The position numbers and the translations under genes were made by a program. Positions 8,097 through 15,880 of a stretch of 40,427 nt of DNA are shown piece by piece. Within the stretch, counting starts at the first letter, position 1; each line of letters starts with the position of its first letter. The stretch is from an uncultured Eubacteriaceae bacterium (lineage in GTDB: Bacteria > Bacillota > Clostridia > Lachnospirales > Lachnospiraceae): assembly GCA_945938055.1 (NCBI GenBank), contig CAMEUH010000002.1, positions 1 through 40,427 of the forward strand, given 5' to 3'. Below the pieces are notes generated by a model, which saw nothing but the letters and a program-made list of their open reading frames with translations, was not told the DNA's origin and searched no databases.

Positions 8097-9267
8097 ACGC
8101 CATTTCTCCCAAAACTTTCTTTATTGTTTCTGCCACAAACTCAATTTCTTCATCTGTAATTTGCGTACTGGAAGGAATATTAAGAATTCTTTCTGCATAA
8201 TATGGAGCTTTTTCCAGTTCATATGTAATTTCATTCTGATATGGAAGTTGTTCATTTATCAGCCCCCAAATCGCCCGTGTCTGTATTCCATGCTTTTCCA
8301 GTTCTTTAATTATATCCCTCATGGAAACCTTAATTCTCTCTCTGTTTATTTCCACAGAATAGAACCACTTGTTCGATAATGTTCCTTCTCTAAAATCTAC
8401 TACTTTTCCAAAATCAAAACCCTCAAGTAACTTTTTATATTTATCAAAATTGTCTTGCTTTCTTCTGATAAACTCTGGCAGTTCTTCCATCTGAGCCACC
8501 CCCAAAGCCGCCTGCAAATTAGTCATTCTGTAATTATATCCAACTTCATTGTGAATATAAAAATGTGAATCATCCTTAGCCTGTGTGGAAAGGTAACGAA
8601 TATGATCAACCACTTCTGCATTATTTGCAGTTACTGCGCCACCACCACCTGTAGTGATTATTTTATTCCCATTGAAAGAAAATGCGCCAAAATCTCCGAT
8701 TGTACCCGCATATTTACCCGAGAGAGGGCCATCAATATATTTAGATCCTAATGCTTCTGTAGCATCCTCGATAACTTTTATATTGTATTTTTGGGCTGTT
8801 TCCATAATGCGTACCATATCCGCAAGATTGCCAAATATGTGAACTACAACCAATGCCTTTACGTGTTCTCCGTGATATGTAAGTATACCATCTTGAAACT
8901 TACACTCATTTTCACAAAACTTCCGGAGTTTCTTGGGATCCATACACAAACTTTCATCACAATCTATAAAAACAGGATTGGCAAATTGATACTTTACCGG
9001 ATTAACAGCAGCAATAAATGTAAGTGGCGGAACAAGGACAACATCCCCTGGTCTTATTCCTGCTTCAACCAACGATAAATGAAGTGCTGAAGTTCCGCTC
9101 TGACAGGCAGCAACATTTTCTGTATGCAGAAATTCTGCCAATTGATGTTCTAATTTTGTGATATACGCTCCGCCAGTTGAAACCCATCCTTGTTCAAGTG
9201 CATCATTTACATATTTCTTTTCATTTCCTTCAAAATTTGGAATTGATAGTGGTATAAATTTTCCCAT
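8089..9267 (-). CDS. legC: DegT/DnrJ/EryC1 sugar aminotransferase, probable LegC
   Basis: The 392-aa protein is a PLP-dependent sugar aminotransferase. Visible features are the PLP phosphate-binding QSGTSALHLSL (residues 57-67), VIEDATEALGS (165-175) with the Asp that pairs with the pyridine nitrogen, and FSFNGNK (196-202) with the Schiff-base lysine at 202. LegC transfers an amino group from glutamate to C4 of the 4-keto-6-deoxy sugar nucleotide made by LegB. It is placed 17 bases after legB and overlaps ptmE, matching the order of the pathway. Specificity for GDP- or UDP-linked substrate cannot be told from the sequence. Confidence 0.93.
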   Translation of the reverse strand: MGKFIPLSIPNFEGNEKKYVNDALEQGWVSTGGAYITKLEHQLAEFLHTENVAACQSGTSALHLSLVEAGIRPGDVVLVPPLTFIAAVNPVKYQFANPVFIDCDESLCMDPKKLRKFCENECKFQDGILTYHGEHVKALVVVHIFGNLADMVRIMETAQKYNIKVIEDATEALGSKYIDGPLSGKYAGTIGDFGAFSFNGNKIITTGGGGAVTANNAEVVDHIRYLSTQAKDDSHFYIHNEVGYNYRMTNLQAALGVAQMEELPEFIRRKQDNFDKYKKLLEGFDFGKVVDFREGTLSNKWFYSVEINRERIKVSMRDIIKELEKHGIQTRAIWGLINEQLPYQNEITYELEKAPYYAERILNIPSSTQITDEEIEFVAETIKKVLGEMAYG

Positions 9268-9284
9268 TTCCCACCTCCAGATTA

Positions 9285-10493
9285 TTACATTTTCGAGTCT
9301 AAAGATTTTCCTTTCTCAATGTGATTGAAATTAGGAAGATATTCCTGAATAATTTTTACAATATTTTCTTTTGATGTTTCTTCCTTTTCAAAGGAATTAT
9401 CAAGTTTTAATAAAAGCTGCATTAATGATTCTTTTTCCGGAACAGACTTATTAACAATAACGCCTAACGCATTAAATCTATTATTATCCACAGATTCCTC
9501 TGCTGTAAAGAACTCCTCATAATCCTTCTCTCCAGATGTATCGGATTTTGAATAATGCACCGGATATCCTTTACTCCCTGACCTTAAATTGATAGATTTT
9601 TCAATTGCGTCTTCGTCAGAATCACATTCCAATACTTCAAACCCATGTTCCTGTATAAGTTCGGTAGCAATTCTATCAAATGTCATCATCTGTGCCTTCT
9701 TAAGCTTTGGGAAAAAAATCTCCCTATTATTTCCAAGCATGCATGACAACATACAAATCTGACCACTCTCCTCAGGTGAAACAAAGTATCTCTTAACATC
9801 CATTGGTGCACCAATGGGTTGTAGTTTTGATATTCTTGCCAAAAAACCTGCCGGCAAAGAACCATTTGAAAATGCCACATTGGCAAAGCGTGCTGTCTTT
9901 ACCGGGAATTTATCTGAATACGAAAAAATCAAATCCTCCATAATTCGTTTACTTGCTCCCATAATATTTACCGGATTAGCAGCTTTATCTGTCGATACAC
10001 AAAAATATTCTTCTGGCGGAAATTCTACCAATAAATCGAGCAGCCTTTTTGCATGTAAAACATTATTTTTCAACAACGCTTCTACGGAATAGATATCCTT
10101 TTCCGAACGTACATGCTTATGGGCTGAAAAGTTTCCAATGATATCAAATCCTCCACGCTTTTGAAACATTTTTCTGAAAACATCTGAATTAAAGTCCATT
10201 GGATACGGAATATAATCCTCCGGGACATACATTCCCCTTATGCTTCTAATATCCCTGGTTAACTCAGCCAGTGCATTCTCATTTATATCCACAACTACAA
10301 GCGATGCAGGTCGAAAAGGAAGTATTGATTTAACAAACGAGGAACCTATGCTTCCTGCTCCTCCAATAACCAATACACTTTTTCCCTCTATTTTCTGCGT
10401 TAATTCCTTCTCATGTTGTTTTATATCGCTTAAAAACATACTTTGAGGTCTCTTAATTACTTTTTCATTTATAAACGTATCAAGATTAAACAT
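9285..10493 (-). CDS. legB: NDP-GlcNAc 4,6-dehydratase (CapD/FlaA1-type), probable LegB
   Basis: This is a soluble, 402-aa extended short-chain dehydrogenase. It has GGAGSIG at residues 44-50 for NAD(P), STDK at 167-170 and MGASK at 178-182. The usual catalytic Tyr of YxxxK is replaced by Met, as in the retaining WbpM/PglF-type 4,6-dehydratases, and no membrane segments precede it. The enzyme would convert NDP-GlcNAc to the 4-keto-6-deoxy sugar. The C-terminal 100 residues extend past the core and include an acidic, lysine-rich stretch (TSGEKDYEEF). It heads the legB-legC-ptmE-legH-legI-legG run. The Met substitution argues against a PseB-type enzyme, which keeps Tyr, and so against pseudaminic acid. 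Confidence 0.9.
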   Translation of the reverse strand: MFNLDTFINEKVIKRPQSMFLSDIKQHEKELTQKIEGKSVLVIGGAGSIGSSFVKSILPFRPASLVVVDINENALAELTRDIRSIRGMYVPEDYIPYPMDFNSDVFRKMFQKRGGFDIIGNFSAHKHVRSEKDIYSVEALLKNNVLHAKRLLDLLVEFPPEEYFCVSTDKAANPVNIMGASKRIMEDLIFSYSDKFPVKTARFANVAFSNGSLPAGFLARISKLQPIGAPMDVKRYFVSPEESGQICMLSCMLGNNREIFFPKLKKAQMMTFDRIATELIQEHGFEVLECDSDEDAIEKSINLRSGSKGYPVHYSKSDTSGEKDYEEFFTAEESVDNNRFNALGVIVNKSVPEKESLMQLLLKLDNSFEKEETSKENIVKIIQEYLPNFNHIEKGKSLDSKM

Positions 10494-10524
10494 AATTTCC
10501 TCACTTATATTTATTCAAAATATT

Positions 10525-11583
10525 TTAAATAATCTTCTTTAATGCCTCCAACAACACATCCATATCCTTTGTATCCAACGCTCCCAAATGTCCTACCCGA
10601 AACAGCTTTTCCTTCAATTCTCCACCATTAGGGCACACCCATATACCATAATCCCGTTCCAATGTTTCAAATATTTCATATGCTGATAATCCCTCTTCTA
10701 CCATAAGCGGAGTTACCGCATTGGACAATGAAGGAGAGGAAATCCTAAACGGCAGATCTTTTATTCCGTCCCGAAAATATGAAGCCAGTTCAGCAATCCG
10801 CTGATTTTCTGCCTCAATACCCTTTTCACACAAACTCTCCATCCTTGCATGTATCTGCAACAAGATACTTACAGCCGGTGTAAATGGTGTCTGTCCACGT
10901 TCCCCATTCTTTAACGCATCCGCAAGATTAAAATACATACTTGCAATCTTTCGGTGATAAACTCTGTTCACAGCATTCTCTGACAAGACTAAAATCGATA
11001 TTCCCGGCGGTACAGCAAGTGCTTTCTGTGACCCTGTTATCATAACATCAACATCCAACTCCGACATATTAAGTGGATCCGCAAGGAAAGCGCTGATTGC
11101 ATCTACTACCAGAAACAATTTATTCCTCTTGCAAAAGTCAGACACTAATTTCATGTCATACAGCTTTCCAATAGATGTCTCATTCATATTGATAAGAAAT
11201 CCCGTGTATCCTTGATTTTCATATGGTTGTAACATTTCTTCAGTAAGTTTACTTTCAAACGATACTATTATTTCAGTATATGGAATTTCATGAATCTCAC
11301 ATAATTGTGCAAATCGATGTCCAAAACTCCCTCCATTCACCACTAATACTTTATCCGATGAATCAAAAGAATTCATTACTGCTGCTTCCATTGCTCCCGT
11401 TCCGGAAGCTGTCAAAAACACTACCCTCGAACCTTCTGGTGCATATGTAAGCTTTTTCATCATTTCTTCATTTTCTAGCATTAACTTTGAAAAACTTTGA
11501 TTTCTAAAATATGGTGTTGGTTCTGCTCCAATATTCAGAACTTCTTTATATTCCTGTACCGGTCCTACTGTAAAATTCAACAT
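10525..11583 (-). CDS. Class V aminotransferase, 2-aminoethylphosphonate:pyruvate transaminase-like
   Basis: The 352-aa protein is a fold-type I PLP enzyme of class V. It begins MLNFTVGPVQ, with a Gly-rich SGTGAM (60-65) for PLP phosphate, VVDAISAF (159-166) with the pyridine-binding Asp161, and TGSQKAL (183-189) with the Schiff-base Lys187. It resembles the PhnW/alanine-glyoxylate transaminase branch. The start was set here because AGGAAG precedes it and the family N-terminus begins at this Met, not at a Met ten codons upstream. No phosphonate genes (PEP mutase, phosphonopyruvate decarboxylase) are seen. Flanked by a licD gene and legB, it may make an amino alcohol or amino sugar substituent. 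The true substrate is open. Confidence 0.85.
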   Translation of the reverse strand: MLNFTVGPVQEYKEVLNIGAEPTPYFRNQSFSKLMLENEEMMKKLTYAPEGSRVVFLTASGTGAMEAAVMNSFDSSDKVLVVNGGSFGHRFAQLCEIHEIPYTEIIVSFESKLTEEMLQPYENQGYTGFLINMNETSIGKLYDMKLVSDFCKRNKLFLVVDAISAFLADPLNMSELDVDVMITGSQKALAVPPGISILVLSENAVNRVYHRKIASMYFNLADALKNGERGQTPFTPAVSILLQIHARMESLCEKGIEAENQRIAELASYFRDGIKDLPFRISSPSLSNAVTPLMVEEGLSAYEIFETLERDYGIWVCPNGGELKEKLFRVGHLGALDTKDMDVLLEALKKII

Positions 11584-11617
11584 ATTATCACACTTCCTGC
11601 CGTAAACCAGCATAATC

Positions 11618-12448
11618 TTATTGATATTTTCCTAGATCAAAATCTACAATACCATGATTTTTAATTCGTTTTTCTACTGGAGGGACTTCCATATAATGAT
11701 CCCCAAATGTATATCTTAAATAACTATCATAGTCTTTGGGAGCATAAAATCGATATCCTTCAAATTCCAATTCCGTTAACTCTGTAAAATATTTTAATGG
11801 AAATCCGTTTGCATCCTCTATCCCATGCCAACCTATAATTCCCACTTTCGAACAATTGCTTTCCGTATATTCTGCTGCCATTTTTTCCGTTACAGAATAT
11901 ATTAATTTTTTTGGTATAATGCATGCCAAAGACCATGCAATTCTTCCTAACAGCGTTTCACTTGTATATCTGGCTGTCCTGGCATATAATACTTTTCTGC
12001 AGAACTTTGCTATCTTATTATGTCTTTTCCTTGTTTTTTCATTGTCCGGTATGCCATCACACGGAAAAATGTCAATAAAAATACCTCCATGCATTTTCAG
12101 ACGTTCCTGTCCTATTCGGACCGCTTTGGTTCCATTCATTCTGATTTTGCTATATAACCATGGATATCCCTTATCATTATTATAATTCTGAAATGTCATG
12201 TTAGAAGATAATTGACCTGACACTTTACAGAATTTTTCATACTCACTTCGCAACATTCGTACATCGATATCATCATCCCACGGAATAAAACCTTTATGTC
12301 TTACTGCTCCAAGTAAACTTCCACCTTCAATAATATATTTAATATTATTATCTCTGCATACCCGATCCAATTCTCTCAAGATCTGAAGTTGCACGGAATG
12401 CATTTTCTGTAATTCGGCATCTGTTAATTCTACTTGCTTTGTTTTCAT
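11618..12448 (-). CDS. LicD family phosphotransferase
   Basis: The 276-aa protein carries the LicD signature at residues 41-63: EGGSLLGAVRHKGF followed by IPWDDDIDV, with the Asp cluster expected to bind metal. LicD proteins transfer a phospho-group, classically phosphocholine from CDP-choline, onto a glycan. There is no choline uptake or kinase gene in the window. The CDP-activated donor may instead come from the cytidylyltransferase fusion at 13616..14965. It lies 20 bases after the methyltransferase gene and 34 bases before the aminotransferase gene, so all appear to be in one transcript. A second LicD protein is at 14962..15870. No membrane segment is seen, so action in the cytoplasm on the growing glycan is likely. 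Confidence 0.9.
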   Translation of the reverse strand: MKTKQVELTDAELQKMHSVQLQILRELDRVCRDNNIKYIIEGGSLLGAVRHKGFIPWDDDIDVRMLRSEYEKFCKVSGQLSSNMTFQNYNNDKGYPWLYSKIRMNGTKAVRIGQERLKMHGGIFIDIFPCDGIPDNEKTRKRHNKIAKFCRKVLYARTARYTSETLLGRIAWSLACIIPKKLIYSVTEKMAAEYTESNCSKVGIIGWHGIEDANGFPLKYFTELTELEFEGYRFYAPKDYDSYLRYTFGDHYMEVPPVEKRIKNHGIVDFDLGKYQ

Positions 12449-12468
12449 TTTTATTCCTCATGTCAAAA

Positions 12469-13218
12469 TTACTTTTTCCTTAATATTGCATACCAATGGC
12501 TTGTTTCCGATAATTCTTTTTTATCTAATTGTTCAAAATAACCTTCCTTGACAATATCGCATTCAGCAACTAATGGAGCAAGCATCTCCAGATATTCCTC
12601 TCTTGTGCGATAAATTGCATCATAATTATCATCAAGACTCTCTGACCAAATATGATTCAGAGTCAGTCTTTCTTTGACCCCTACGCTTTCCTCTATGTAA
12701 ATAATAGAACCTTGATTTACAATATTTCCTAAATTTCTGTAACATTCCCTCAAGTCACCGTCATTAATATACATTGACACTCCAGCAATAATAACCGTGT
12801 CAAATTTCTCATCTGTTATTGTAGGTGTTGAAAAAATATTTTGAAAATTACTATTTATAAACTTTGCCTTTGGCTCGTTCTCATAACGCTTTGATGCAGC
12901 TTTTGTCATTTCTAAAGAGAAATCCGTTCCAACATATCTTCCCCAAGTAGGTAAAACATTTTCAGCCCATCTTCCAATTCCGCATCCAATATCCAACACA
13001 CTATGTGTTTCCTTAACATTTAAGAAGTTTAATACATAATCCTTCTCAAACTCATGCCATTTCTTCGCATAATCCGGATTGTTGTCTCCCAAAAGCACTG
13101 TTGTATACTGACTTTTTTCACCATTCAGGTATTTTTTTGCTCGTCTATCATAGAATTCCTGAATATTGCTTCCGCTCACATCAACTTTCCTGGAATAGAT
13201 TCTATTTTGATTATCCAT
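12469..13218 (-). CDS. Class I SAM-dependent methyltransferase
   Basis: The 249-aa protein shows the SAM-binding motif I VLDIGCGIGRWA at residues 74-85, an acidic motif II region and FDTVIIAGVSMYI for motif post-I/IV. The latter half carries typical small-molecule methyltransferase helices. The start codon was set at the ATG that has GGAG seven bases upstream; an ATG four codons earlier lacks a ribosome binding site. Located between an ATPase remnant and a licD gene, it probably methylates a sugar or the phospho-linked substituent. No substrate-specific motif was recognised. Confidence 0.85.
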   Translation of the reverse strand: MDNQNRIYSRKVDVSGSNIQEFYDRRAKKYLNGEKSQYTTVLLGDNNPDYAKKWHEFEKDYVLNFLNVKETHSVLDIGCGIGRWAENVLPTWGRYVGTDFSLEMTKAASKRYENEPKAKFINSNFQNIFSTPTITDEKFDTVIIAGVSMYINDGDLRECYRNLGNIVNQGSIIYIEESVGVKERLTLNHIWSESLDDNYDAIYRTREEYLEMLAPLVAECDIVKEGYFEQLDKKELSETSHWYAILRKK

Positions 13219-13277
13219 CACAATCTCCATTCAACACAATGTATTTTAAAATTATATCGACATTTTCAATCAATATA

Positions 13278-13517
13278 TTAACATTCAATTACTCCAACAC
13301 CTTTTTTGATTAAACGATCCCTGTATACACTGAAATTTGCAGAACTTTTCTCCGTTAATATTACCGTCTTTCCTGCACCTCTAACACCAGTTACCATGCA
13401 TACCTGATAGGGTGGATTTTCATCAGAAAAATTGTCAATAATTTCATTTTTCTGCATTACCCTTTCTATATAGTTAATTGGTGATTTTCCAAAGGCTAAA
13501 GTAGATGGATTCTTCAT
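13278..13517 (-). pseudogene. Remnant of an AAA-type ATPase gene with an apparent internal deletion
   Basis: The 79-aa open frame starts like Firmicutes ATP-binding proteins of about 400 residues (MKNPSTLAFGKSPINYI) and reaches a complete Walker A, GVRGAGKT, at residues 44-51. Ten residues later it reads FSVYRDRLIKKG, which resembles the C-terminal winged-helix end of the same family. No Walker B or sensor motifs are present. The simplest reading is a gene that lost about 300 internal codons and its original end. It interrupts an otherwise tightly packed operon and is flanked by AT-rich repeats, so it is probably a degraded passenger gene. The family assignment of the tail rests on memory of related proteins, not on an alignment. 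Confidence 0.65.
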
Positions 13518-13525
13518 TCTGCTCC

Positions 13526-13570
13526 TTTATAACTTTTTATAACTCCAAAATATTTTTATAACTTTTTATA
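13526..13570. repeat. Two 16-base direct repeats, AT-rich
   Basis: A perfect 16-base direct repeat, TTTATAACTTTTTATA, occurs at 13526..13541 and again at 13555..13570, 29 bases from start to start. It lies between the ATPase remnant and the end of the cytidylyltransferase fusion gene. It could be left over from the insertion or deletion that created the remnant, or a protein-binding site. No hairpin terminator is associated with it. Confidence 0.7.
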
Positions 13571-13615
13571 TTTCTTTTCAACTCTTTTTTCAATGTCCTA
13601 ATGAGCACCTACAAC

Positions 13616-14965
13616 TTATATAATCCCTCTTTTTCTGACAAATTCTTCCGTTATCCCTGTTATCGCAATGGACTCTCCTGCAGTCAGTTTGTAACTCTGT
13701 TCTCCAATTCCATGAATTTTAGCCATAAATTCACTAATTTCATAGCGCAATCCATCGCCAATAAATTTAGGTTCATAATGCTCAATGACCGTCTCATCTT
13801 CATAACGTACATCAAATTTTTCAGTCAGCCACCAAGGCGACTGTGCAATCACATATCCTTTAGCTCCTGCAACCACCAATTGCCCCTCTGACTTTACTGC
13901 CATACCAACTTTAGCTGTTGCCATAGCATTTTTATAACGAATCTGAATCTTTGTGTAATCATCGGTTCCAAGTTCATTGTCAATACTGTCAAATGTAACC
14001 GATTCATAATCCTTACCTAATATCTTAATAATTGGCATAAGTGCATTTCCACCATATTCAAGAAATGCCCCACCATATTTTGAATCCATTCGTTCTCTGG
14101 AATTAATTTCTGCAATACGCGTAAAGCAAGCCTCAACATCCTTAATTTCTCCAATTTTTCCACTTTGAACCACATTGAGTAGTTGTTGAAACCCTGGACA
14201 ATATGCCGCCTTAATTGCTTCCATCAAAACTACATTTTTTTTCGAAGCAAGCTCATACAATTCCTCACTTTCACTTTTTGTAAAAGCAAGTGGCTTCTCA
14301 CACAAAACATGTTTGCCCGCATTTAATGCTTTTTGGGCATACTCATAATGTGTCTCATGGGTAGAAGCAATATAAACGGCATCTACCCCCTGAAGAAACT
14401 CCTCATAATCCTCTGTTAGGACAACCACTTCATATTCCGCACAGTTTTTCTGAAAGTTTTTCACACTCTCCAGATCTGGATTATAAGCACTGATTACAGC
14501 CATACCACTAGCGTACCTTGCCTCCGCCAGAAAACGTTGTGCAATACGTCCTGTCCCCACAAGTCCCACTTTAGTAATATTAAATGCACTACCTCGAAGC
14601 ATTGTCGATGAAATATTGGGCGTTCTTTCAAGATAAGTTACTTTACAAAAAGCATTCAAATAATCAAATGTGCCTACCCAGTCTGAACCAACTGTAAATA
14701 TATCAACACTATACTTCTGAATGTCTTCAATCTTTTGCCCTTCATGATCCTCTACAATAATCATGTCGGCAAGCCCGGTATTTTTAACATTCTCAATCCT
14801 CTTCACAACAGGATCAATCACATTTAACTTCCCCCTTGCCTCATCAAAATGCTCCGTAGTAACACCGACAATCAGATAATCCCCTAACGCCTTTGCCCGT
14901 TCTAATAATTTATAGTGACCTTCATGAAATAAATCGAAGGTTCCGTATGTTATTACTTTTGTCAT
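13616..14965 (-). CDS. Cytidylyltransferase fused to Gfo/Idh/MocA oxidoreductase
   Basis: The 449-aa protein joins two enzymes. Residues 1-125 form a glycerol-3-phosphate-cytidylyltransferase-like domain with GTFDLFHEGH (8-17, the HxGH motif) and RTPNISSTMLRG (114-125, like the RTxGISTT motif of TagD). Residues 131-449 form a Gfo/Idh/MocA dehydrogenase with VGLVGTGRIA (133-142) and LCEKPLAF (221-228). A plausible role is reduction of a small precursor by the dehydrogenase domain and activation of its phosphate as a CDP derivative by the other. It is coupled to the preceding licD gene by a four-base overlap, which strongly suggests that it supplies the LicD donor. Both domains keep their catalytic motifs. 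The small molecule is unknown; CDP-glycerol, CDP-ribitol-like and phospho-amino-alcohol donors are all possible. Confidence 0.9.
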   Translation of the reverse strand: MTKVITYGTFDLFHEGHYKLLERAKALGDYLIVGVTTEHFDEARGKLNVIDPVVKRIENVKNTGLADMIIVEDHEGQKIEDIQKYSVDIFTVGSDWVGTFDYLNAFCKVTYLERTPNISSTMLRGSAFNITKVGLVGTGRIAQRFLAEARYASGMAVISAYNPDLESVKNFQKNCAEYEVVVLTEDYEEFLQGVDAVYIASTHETHYEYAQKALNAGKHVLCEKPLAFTKSESEELYELASKKNVVLMEAIKAAYCPGFQQLLNVVQSGKIGEIKDVEACFTRIAEINSRERMDSKYGGAFLEYGGNALMPIIKILGKDYESVTFDSIDNELGTDDYTKIQIRYKNAMATAKVGMAVKSEGQLVVAGAKGYVIAQSPWWLTEKFDVRYEDETVIEHYEPKFIGDGLRYEISEFMAKIHGIGEQSYKLTAGESIAITGITEEFVRKRGII

Positions 14966-15870
14966 AATAATCCGTGACTCCTTAGATATTCTTCCTGCTT
15001 TTTATAATATGGGTAATCGTGTGCTCTTCCTGCATTATAAGATGGTGTCATGTAATCACCGTATGTCTTTTTCAAAATTGCATCATATCCGCATGGTACC
15101 GATACTTCCATCTGTTCAAACGGCACCATTATCGTATCGCAAAACCATTCCTTGTTCAGATAATACTCCGGCTGATAACATATATTAGTGGGAAAATATG
15201 TTAATTGATCGCATTCCTCCTCATGAAATAATCCGGCAATCCTGTCAAGTAATAACCACAACTGGTTTTCTTCATTGACACCTCTGGTTATTTTGGTCTG
15301 GCATAACGACTCAATCTGTTCTAAATAGCCTTCTATCTCACCATTTTCAGTATATGTTTTATAATTCTTCGCCGCAGAATATACAACCGTATATAAATTT
15401 CTCTGAAGCTGTGCCTGCTCCCGGTCTCTTGGCACAAAATCAAGCGGTACAATATCAATCCCACATATGTAAGGGCATCCATAAAACCTTTTCCGCCGTT
15501 GCTCATCAAGTATAATCTGCCTGGTATTCATGACCGAGGTGGTAGGCTGACTGTGAGTCGGATCCGCATAAGAGCTGCTGTTGTAATATCCCTCTGGAAG
15601 TTCATCCGAAAGAATCCTCATCAATGTCTGATAGTCCTTACGTTTCATGGCAATATCAATGTCATCATCCCACGGAATGAACCCTTTATGCCTTATGGCT
15701 CCCAGAAGGGTTCCCCAGTGTGCATAATAGGTAAGTCCATAATCCGTACATATGCGGTGGATTTCCTGCAGTACTTCCATCTCAACCGCCCATACTCTCT
15801 TCATCATTTCCGATACGGTAAACCCACATCTTATCTCTTCTTTAAAAAAATCCTCATTGATTGCAAGCAT
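14962..15870 (-). CDS. LicD family phosphotransferase, second copy
   Basis: The 302-aa protein carries the LicD core at residues 47-75: YYAHWGTLLGAIRHKGF followed by IPWDDDIDIAM. It has a longer N-terminal helix than the LicD at 11618..12448 and a different C-terminal half, so the two are diverged paralogs, probably with different acceptors or donors. I chose the ATG that lies ten bases after the preceding glycosyltransferase stop codon, with AAGGA overlapping that stop; a longer frame to 15933 would overlap the upstream gene by 53 bases. It overlaps the cytidylyltransferase fusion gene by four bases. Its role would be to move a phospho-linked group from a CDP donor to a sugar. Confidence 0.88.
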   Translation of the reverse strand: MLAINEDFFKEEIRCGFTVSEMMKRVWAVEMEVLQEIHRICTDYGLTYYAHWGTLLGAIRHKGFIPWDDDIDIAMKRKDYQTLMRILSDELPEGYYNSSSYADPTHSQPTTSVMNTRQIILDEQRRKRFYGCPYICGIDIVPLDFVPRDREQAQLQRNLYTVVYSAAKNYKTYTENGEIEGYLEQIESLCQTKITRGVNEENQLWLLLDRIAGLFHEEECDQLTYFPTNICYQPEYYLNKEWFCDTIMVPFEQMEVSVPCGYDAILKKTYGDYMTPSYNAGRAHDYPYYKKQEEYLRSHGLL

Positions 15871-15880
15871 ATTTTCATCC

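Noticed and set aside
5434-10493. Pseudaminic acid pathway
   Set aside because: The dehydratase has Met, not Tyr, in its catalytic motif, a NeuC-type epimerase is present and no PseG-type hydrolase is seen; this fits legionaminic acid.
13278-13517. A functional small ATPase or toxin
   Set aside because: Walker A is present but Walker B, sensors and most of the domain are missing, and the tail resembles the distant C-terminus of a long protein.
13526-13570. CRISPR-like array
   Set aside because: Only two copies of an A+T-rich 16-base repeat with a 13-base gap; no further units and no cas genes.
10525-15870. Phosphocholine or aminoethylphosphonate decoration pathway
   Set aside because: LicD proteins and a PhnW-like enzyme suggest it, but no choline kinase, choline transporter, PEP mutase or phosphonopyruvate decarboxylase is in the window. 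It stays possible only if these are elsewhere.
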